Below are positions 57,328-64,000 of a DNA stretch of 64,000 bases, in pieces. Position 1 is the first letter of the stretch. Each line of letters starts with the position of its first letter. The notes below the pieces were generated by a model that saw only the letters and a list, made by a program, of their open reading frames with translations, did no database searches and was not told the origin of the DNA. The position numbers were made by a program, and so were the translations under genes. The DNA is from Pelomyxa schiedti (taxonomy: Eukaryota; Evosea; Pelobiontida; Pelomyxidae): assembly GCA_020536535.1 (NCBI GenBank), contig JAHLWZ010000791.1:1-64000 (forward strand), in the 5' to 3' direction.

Positions 57328-58880
57328 TCAGTCCCAGTAAACACCAAAGATGAAGATTGGAATCCCAGCATAGAAGCCGGACAAAAGCACCAGCAGCGAG
57401 ACTATCAACCCCAGGGTACTCACAAGAGTTCGGTACCTGCGGCGCACCACTTCTGCCAACAAACCTGTGGCGACTGTGCCAAAGGGTGATACTACTGCCC
57501 ACATGGTTATAGCCGAGACGATGCGGACGTCCATAGAGCACATCGAGGCGATGCTAAGGCCAATAAGTAGGAGGGAGCCGAGAACGCAGAAGACCCAGCC
57601 GGTCACGAACAGAGCCAGCGTATTTCCCGCTTGGGTGACAACTTCAATCTGTGAAAAAACAAGTGAGTACATAGGGGGATTTCTCAGGCGGCTTACAGAG
57701 GGTAGCATGATGAGTGTATTTCTATCCAAACGATTCAACTCGCGAAGCATCAGCGCAAAACCAACAGTGCCCATGATGACATATGGAAACTGGAAAGCGT
57801 ACCAAGCTACCCATGTGCATCCCCATAAGAACGCCCAATCTTCATCGGCGTAGTGCGTGATGTTCTCATCCCCAAGGCAGGCCATCATGATGAATCCTCC
57901 CATGGCAAATATGCAACCAAGAACACCAAAGGCGATTATACATTCTGCATTAACACTTGTCAAGTAAGGTATTTTAGACTAGAAGACTACTTGCGAAGTG
58001 AATCCTATTTCTCATCAAAAATGGGAAATAGTGGTAGAGGCAATATAAATATATGGACAATGCCATTGTAACAATTGAGCATGGTGCCAATACCCAGTAG
58101 ATCGCTGATATAATCTTTTCGAAGAGTTTTAACTTTTTTTTTTGGATGTGGGAGTGATCAGTACCCCAAAAAACACATTTGCAGCAAGACACATTGCCAG
58201 GACATTGTAGTGTGTTCTACGGCTACCACTAGTAAGTAGATTATCTACACGCCTTGAAGCCTTGAAACCACTTAAGTGGTACACAAAGTTAGTAAAAAAA
58301 AAACCCCTCGCACTCAACAAAGAAAGAAAAACCTCTGAATGAATTGATCAGAAGAGCACATCTTAGGGGCAGACATAGCAACGCCCGGCTTCCGCGAAGC
58401 CAGAAGATAGCATCCCAGGGCGAAACCGTCCCTGGTCGCGCCGGCCTCGCTTTGCTCGATGATGTCGTACACCCCCTGGACGACGTTCTCAGGCTCGCCG
58501 TATCTGGACCACTCCCCGCAGACGACGACCCTGCCGACCACGTCTCTGGTTTTTGGCAGGGTGTCGTAGATCGCGTCGCAGGCGGCGCGGAACTCCCGCG
58601 GGACGATCGAGCCCTCGGTAGGGGGCGCGGCGCCGGTCCCGGTCTCGGCGGCGGCGGCGGCGACGCCGGTTGAACCGACGGCGGAAATTACGGAGACTGG
58701 GACGGCGGTTGCTGAGGGGTCGGCCATGACTGTCATGGGGATGACGGTAGGGCCCGCGGACATGATTATGGGTGCGCCAGTTGGGGCGCCACCTACGGCG
58801 GACGGGTCCATTTGAACAAAGACTGTGCCGGGGGGTGGTTGGCCCACAACCGGGCTGCCGTCGGGGTTGACGTAGTACAT
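57328..58880 (-). CDS. polytopic (about 7-8 TM) membrane protein, unknown family
   Basis: Starts at ATG 58880 with a Pro/Gly/Val/Ala-rich cytosolic-like segment (MYYVNPDGSPVVGQPPPGTV) and a Cys-containing stretch near residues 110-185. Later exons add membrane helices: YNVLAMCLAANVFFGVL, IISAIYWVLAPCSIVTMALS, IIAFGVLGCIFAMGGFIMMA, TWVAWYAFQFPYVIMGTVGF, TLALFVTGWVFCVLGSLLLI, IVSAITMWAVVSPFGTVATG and TLGLIVSLLVLLSGFYAGIP. A confirmed 48-bp intron (57696-57649) lies between MLPS and IEVVTQAGN; because it has no stop and is a multiple of three, it reads through as open frame. Introns near 58320-58290, 58140-58110 and 58010-57965 are inferred. A receptor- or transporter-like fold is possible, but I cannot name the family. 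Confidence 0.65.
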
Positions 58881-59077
58881 TATGGGAACTGTGGCTGGGT
58901 TGGTTTGTTGTTCTCTTGTTATCTACACTGACGTTTGTTCTGACAACCGCCAAGTTCTCTGCCGGCTTTTTGAAGGTTTTTTTTTTTTAATAATTCAAAG
59001 TGTGAAAACAAATGTTTGATGTTGATCGTATGATTTTTCAACTTTTGCTAATGGCGTACCCCACAGATCTGTGAGGA
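58881..59077. other. intergenic spacer
   Basis: 197 bp between the 3' end of the EndoV-vWA gene and the start of the membrane-protein gene, both on the minus strand. A T11 run lies at 58979-58989. No other feature. Confidence 0.5.
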
Positions 59078-62000
59078 TCAACTGAGGAGGTGCTTGAGGA
59101 TAGCGACCCGTGTGCCTTCGTCGATGAGGGTGGCCTTCTCTCGGAACAGAATCTCGCACCAGGGTGCAACTGCCGGATGACTCTCGATGTTCTGCCTCCT
59201 ATGGCAGCAATCCTGGTACTGAGCCATCAGCCTCTGGTCATTCAGCTGATTCGTATTCAAGGGGCACTTGAGGATCCTCCTCTCCTCAGCCTCCCGAGAC
59301 GCAAAGTCGGCCCTGAACAAGAACCTCTCCAAGTCTCCGTACTTGTGGTTCTGGGTCGCCAGCAGATACAAGATATCGCACACGGCCCACCTCCACACGT
59401 CCATCATATCCGACGTCCAGAACGTGCACCTCGGCCGCGCCGCCTCGGCCACCCTGAGCACGACGACGCGCCACAGGTCCCGCAGCTGCGCGGGGCTCGA
59501 GACGCACGTGGTGTGGCCCGCGACGCACCAGTGCAGCACGGCGTCGCGGATCACGCGGGCGCGGTTGCACTCGGTGTTGCCGAGCTCGCGCAGGTACGCC
59601 AGCCGAGATTCGTTGGAATGGAAGCGCAGCAGCTTGCGCTTGTCGCCCAGCACCTCGAGCTTGTTGCAGGCAAAGTAGATCGAGGGCCCGTAGATCGTCG
59701 TCGAGGGCTCCCACCCAGAGTCCACGAAGGCGTCGCCGGGCCTGGGCTTGAAGAGGAGGCTGCCGATCGAGGCGGCCGAGGGCGCGGCGGCGGCGGCGGA
59801 TCCGCACCACTTGACGTAGTTTTGCTCGGCGGTCGTGAGGGACGTGTGGGTCTGCATGGTGAAGAGGAACGCGAGCGCGCGCGTCAGGATTGTGGGAGGG
59901 ACCTGGGTGCACGCAAAGGCGCGCTCCGGGGGCGAAATCACGAGCTTCACGTGGGCGTTGGCGCACACCGCCTCGAATTGGGTGAATTGGAGCAATTTCA
60001 CGCGAGAGGAGCAGGGCGCCGTCGGGTCCTTGGGGTCGTACTCGAACATTTCCCCGGCGATGCCGGAGAGCAACTTGTCACTCTGGTCATTGAGCATGCA
60101 GGTAAGGAACAACTGCAGAATGTGCCGCTCAAAGCCGCGCTGCAAAACCTGCTGTTCGCACTCGAGGATGATGTGCTTCTGCTTGGGGGGCAGGACGATT
60201 TTCCCAATCGCGGTCATTGCGTGAAGTGCGTCGAACGGCTGCCTGCTGCAGACTTGTGGGAGCCCGACATTGACAAGTGCCTCGCTTATGCATACTTTGG
60301 CCTCTGGCCCGGCATCAAAGAAAGGGGACGTGCGAATATTGGAGGATATTTCCTTGATAAGGAATTCCAGGCTGTCAAACAAGTATGTCCTGATATCTTC
60401 GCGCTCAAGTTCTGTCACACACAGAGAGAGAAATTGAAGAAAGATTGGGATTCCAAGGTCCAGTCCTCCCACCATAACGCTGCAGATTGAACGGTAAACC
60501 AATTGCAAATTTGGTTTGAATTTCAGCGAAATGCACGGAACTGCTGCTGCCACTGGCTGGCGGTAAAGATCAATGCCCCGCCGTTTGAGCTGTAAAGCAC
60601 AACTCCAGCACAGCACACTTGATGAAAAGCATCTGGAAGAATTGGCTCCGCGGCATAGAGGAAAGTTGAGCCGGAAGTCGGAGGTGTTAAAATCGATGGC
60701 TGCTTTCTCTGGTGCTAGCACCAAAATGGCCTGGGCGGAATTCCCCATGCATACAAGGCATTCTGTGACATTGTGGGCATTAGTCACGAAGTCTACTTCA
60801 TCCTGCAACTGGGTTTCCTTTCCATCCACCTGTTTAGCTCTTGCAGCCCGATTGGACATGACATTCTGGGAGTTCATGGTGTTAGCAGAGATTCCAGTTT
60901 CCTTTTCTAAAACTGTAAGTCCGGCTAAAATAGGGCTGAATACAGATTCCACTACTCCAAGAACTGCTTTCCGCGATTGTCGCAACTCCTCTTCCAGTTG
61001 TTCTAGTTTGGCACGTTGTTGCTTGTACTCTGGGATGACATCACGATTTCCACCAGCAATCAAGTCCAGAAGTTCATCTACCTTCTGTGCGATAGCTTTG
61101 TATTCTTCCGACTGTCTCAATTCCGTGGCACGACGTTCAGTGGCCTCTTTAGAAAAGTGGTTGCGAAGTGATGACACCACTTCCCTGCATAATGGCAAAG
61201 CATTTTGAAGTCTACAGGTTTGTAATATGAGATCCCAGTCAAGAGCTGCTACTTCATCGAGAGTAATACCGGTTGTTCGATGTAACCTACGCAGATTGAC
61301 GGCAACACCCTTACTTGGCATCATTATCCAGCCTTCACTTGCTGGGAATTTTTTTTCAAGTCCCCAGCTCCTTTCCAAGCTGCTTTGGTTTACTGGAATG
61401 GTAGAGAGAGCCTTAAAAATGACAGAAACTGATGGATTTTCAGGGAGAGTAAGCCTTTCAACTGCTGGACCACGCTTCAAAACAACGAACGTCTTTTGAC
61501 CAGAGCTACTTGTAAACATAACTAGTCCAAGCATATTTCTGCACTGATACAGGGGTGCAAAGCAAGATATATTTGTTTGCATAGCGGACTCGAATGTTTC
61601 TTCTTCCCATGATGACTTCTGAACAACAACGAGTCCGATACCAAGAACTGCACTCCGGAAAGTACTTGCTGCTCTTTCAGTGAATTGTTTCACCTCTGTG
61701 GCATCAATTTCACCATCTGTAGTAATAACAACAACTGGAGATGACAACTCCTCAGTAAACGCTGATGAAATGAAGCAGCTTGGAACCGTTCCCCCACCAG
61801 ATTTAGAGCCTGCCCACTTATCTGTCCGTGTTGCTGTAGTATTCCACAATACACGCCTAATACATGCATTATCGCCGTGTCCGCCAAATCCACAAGTCAC
61901 GAAGTACTCAGAGAATTCACACTCTCGGCGAAGGACAAACCCGGCAGTCGAGCCAGAATTATCCACGAAAATGGAAATGGGTAAGTCACTGACAGGAGTG

Positions 62001-63151
62001 ACTTGGTCACCTTCTTCTGTACCACATGTTTCAATAGGCACCACTGCCGGAAGAACTCCTTCAGTGGCTGATCCAGTGCCAGTAAGGTTTGCTACATCAG
62101 AGAGTCGATGTGATGCGCGCTCCTTTGCTTCTGCAATCCTTGCAGCTTTTGCTGCGCGAACTATCTCAGGGTCCAGTGTTGCTTCCCAGCGAGAAACGGC
62201 AGCTCGCGAGGCAGCGTCAGCAACAACAACAGCTTCACATTCACGCTGAGTGAGGGAGAACTCTCGAACAACGTGAATTGCGGTTTCAAGGGAAATCATG
62301 TGGCCAATAGAAATGAAAACGGGATTACTTGCCTGCGTTGCCTGAGTTGCAAAAACAGCAGCCACACCCAAAACTCTGCCATTACGCGCACTGGAAGCAG
62401 AAGCTGATGTTGCGGAGGACGCAGTACAAACGGCCGTGGGTGACGATGATGCAGTGGAGGTAGTGGCAGTTGGTGAGGTGGAAGTGGAAGTGGAAGGTAC
62501 TGTGGATATACCTCTTATGGTGACAACCCTTTCGTTCGGGGAAGTAGCCTCATTTGGGCCTAATTCCCACTGAAGCATTGTCTCCTTTTCTCCCACTCCA
62601 TCGGCGAACAACGGCGTCTTGGCCACACCAATACTTGGCCAGTTTAGCTCAAATCCCACGTGAGAAGCAGACCCGAATGCGCGAGGGTGCCATATCCCAT
62701 TTCCATCAATAATCAACACACTGTTAGCAGGAGTAGCATCTGGAAAGTCAACTGCCATTCTGCCCTGTATGAGCTCTTTGAAAGCCGGAACTTCACGGAA
62801 TGCCAAGTAGCCACTAGGGTAGTTCATGTGCGAAGTGTTGTGCTGCACAAGAACACAACATTTGGCATGAGTGTGGGCATCCAGCACAGCTACACAGGCA
62901 AAACTCTGTGTTGGGTCCACAGGGGAGAACGAAATATCACACCCAATTACATACCTACACCCAAAGCACCCCAAAAAAGAATATGCATCATTTCAGTAAG
63001 TGATGATCCCGGCATTACAAACAAAATGAGGGATACAAAACAAAACAAAAAAAAATTACTTGAGGTCATTGTGGTAGTCAATTGCATCCGTAGTAATTAC
63101 CTTTGGAGCACACTCCAATTGGTATTTGGTCCACGCACTCACATCAGACAT
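59078..63151 (-). CDS. endonuclease V - von Willebrand A fusion protein, about 1,320 residues
   Basis: Exon 1 is 63151-63060 and exon 2 is 62954-59078, with a 105-bp intron whose removal joins NDLK to YVIGCDISF. Residues 1 to about 260 are an endonuclease V domain (cuts beside deoxyinosine in DNA or inosine in RNA). It keeps Asp37 in GCDISF, the wedge PSGYLAFREV with Glu85, Asp114 and His120 in IIDGNGIWHPR, and NPVFISIGHMISLETAI. A Ser/Thr/Ala-rich insert (about residues 180-225) interrupts it. Near residue 362 a vWA domain begins with the MIDAS motif IFVDNSGSTAG and VVVITTDGEIDA. A coiled coil follows (about 650-700), then a Cys cluster with CLVC and CWSC (about 760-810), and a long helical C-terminus I cannot identify. 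EndoV enzymes are normally ~220-280 residues and stand alone. The 59280-60000 part is GC-rich. Confidence 0.9.
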
Positions 63152-63551
63152 GTTGTGTTTATTTTGTTTGTCCACGGTCAAAAAAGATTGGCGTCGCTTT
63201 TACTGCCCCAATCTTTTCCGGGAACGAAAACCACCTTTTTTTTTTCAAGTAATCCTTTCCCCTTGTAAAAACTCCTCGTACGCAATGCGTTGTGTGGCAT
63301 CTATGACATAGTAGCCATTGCATTGTACAAGTCATTGCCAACAGTTCTCTGCAAGCAAGAAGCCTGTGTCATAGCAGAGTGAATAATTCTGACTTAGAGT
63401 GGCTGGAGTGAAAGGGCGGCCTCGTTTGGGGAGCGACGTACTCGCACCCATATCGGGTGGATGATAATCAATATGAACATGTACAGTGGGTCAACGGCTG
63501 CAAATATGACTATAGTTGTTATTTCCTGTGTTTTGATGGCGTCGTCTACGT
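63152..63551. other. intergenic, no supported gene
   Basis: A 400-bp spacer upstream of the EndoV-vWA start, with T-runs near 63236-63245. Short frames have no protein character. Presumably the EndoV-vWA promoter and the 3' end of the next minus-strand gene. Confidence 0.5.
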
Positions 63552-63950
63552 CTATGCAGTGTGTGTTAGGGTGGAAGCTTCGTTTGATGTTGGGAAAGTA
63601 CCTATCCAGCTCAGTATGACAGGGTCGGTGTCAATGGGAAATGGTGCAGTCACGCCGCTTAGAATTTCTTTGGCTGTGTCAATATTATCCTGGGTTGGAG
63701 TTACGCCGGACTGGATTGTGTTGTCCCTCCATCTCATCAAGCAGGCATAGGCATCAAATGAACCTTCAACGGCACAGCCAAGACTGGATGCAGTGCATAT
63801 GGCTAAGTACTTGACTGGGGCTTGCGAATCCGATTCAGTCTCATTCAAACCGAAAACGGGAGCGAGGAACCCCAGTGACGGCTTGCTGGAATCAAAGAGC
63901 ATAGCTTCGTAGTTTAGGGGAGCTGTTCTGTTGAAATCCACAACGGGCTA
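63552..63950 (-). CDS. partial gene of unknown function, runs off the window
   Basis: The last exon of a minus-strand gene, about 130 residues ending before TAG 63552. No ATG opens the frame; an acceptor-like ATAG (plus-strand CTAT at 63950) directly precedes it, so the gene continues beyond 64000. Visible sequence includes LNYEAMLFDSSKPSLGFLAP, YLAICTASSLGCAVEGSFDA and ILSGVTAPFPIDTDPVILSW. The two Cys residues and lack of charged helices would suit a secreted or lumenal protein, but I recognise no family. Confidence 0.5.
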
Positions 63951-64000
63951 TCCGGAGTATTCAACTGTACAGGTTTTTCTCCGCTATCAACCAATCGATA

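Noticed and set aside
59090-60490. 466-codon plus-strand open frame opposite the EndoV-vWA gene
   Set aside because: It lies antisense to well-supported coding sequence in a GC-rich block, has an Arg/Gly-rich random composition and no domain. A shadow of GC bias.
1-64000. Bacterial-type operons, ribosome binding sites or riboswitches
   Set aside because: Spliceosomal introns, a ribosomal S5 of eukaryotic type, proteasome Rpt4 and SPO11 show nuclear eukaryotic DNA.

Overview
This is a eukaryotic nuclear window, most likely from an amoebozoan protist. Genes are packed a few hundred bases apart on both strands and are split by very short GT..AG introns (41, 41, 46, 48, 50, 50, 58, 63, 70 and 105 bp in the cases I placed to the base). 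Broken LINE-type retroelements and a tRNA lie between them. A large degenerate ankyrin-like repeat protein and a repeated lineage-specific gene family suggest an Archamoeba such as Pelomyxa; that is my inference from general resemblance, not a database result. All gene models were read by eye: exon ends are firm only where stated.

Layout. 0.9-4.4 kb: RhoGEF (DH-PH) gene. 4.5-6.5 kb: Ser/Pro-rich protein with a possible PAS-like end. 6.7-8.0 kb: PQ-loop transporter with all splice sites resolved. 8.1-11.1 kb: TBC-domain RabGAP. 11.3-12.6 kb: GC-rich polytopic membrane protein. 12.8-14.6 kb: proteasome ATPase Rpt4. 15.1-16.8 kb: CNNM-type (DUF21+CBS) metal transporter. 17.0-18.9 kb (minus): SPO11. 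19.0 kb: tRNA-Gln(UUG).

19.4-26.6 kb is a dynamic, repetitive zone. It has two tandem copies of an unrecognised gene, both broken by different lesions. Each is followed by the same ~250-bp block. Three 3'-end fragments of one LINE family lie here on the minus strand, one splitting a second copy of the tRNA-Gln. A GC-rich stretch at 26.7-27.3 kb may hold a decayed RING gene.

27.3-46.6 kb is one giant gene for an RNF213/mysterin-like AAA+ protein with two good P-loops but no RING or RZ cysteines that I can find. It ends in a coiled coil and a (Met-Pro)-rich tail. Next come a CANT1-type apyrase (46.9-48.5), an ankyrin-like protein (48.6-50.5), a WD40 protein (minus, 50.5-54.0), ribosomal protein uS7/RPS5 (54.3-55.2), an unknown 597-residue protein (minus), a polytopic membrane protein (minus), and a 1,320-residue protein (minus, 59.1-63.2) joining an intact-looking endonuclease V domain to a von Willebrand A domain. 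A partial minus-strand gene runs off the right edge.

The genes are not an operon. Most are housekeeping or signalling genes: proteasome, ribosome, small-GTPase control and transport. The most unusual items are the EndoV-vWA fusion, the RING-less RNF213-like giant, and the LINE/tRNA/tandem-duplication zone.
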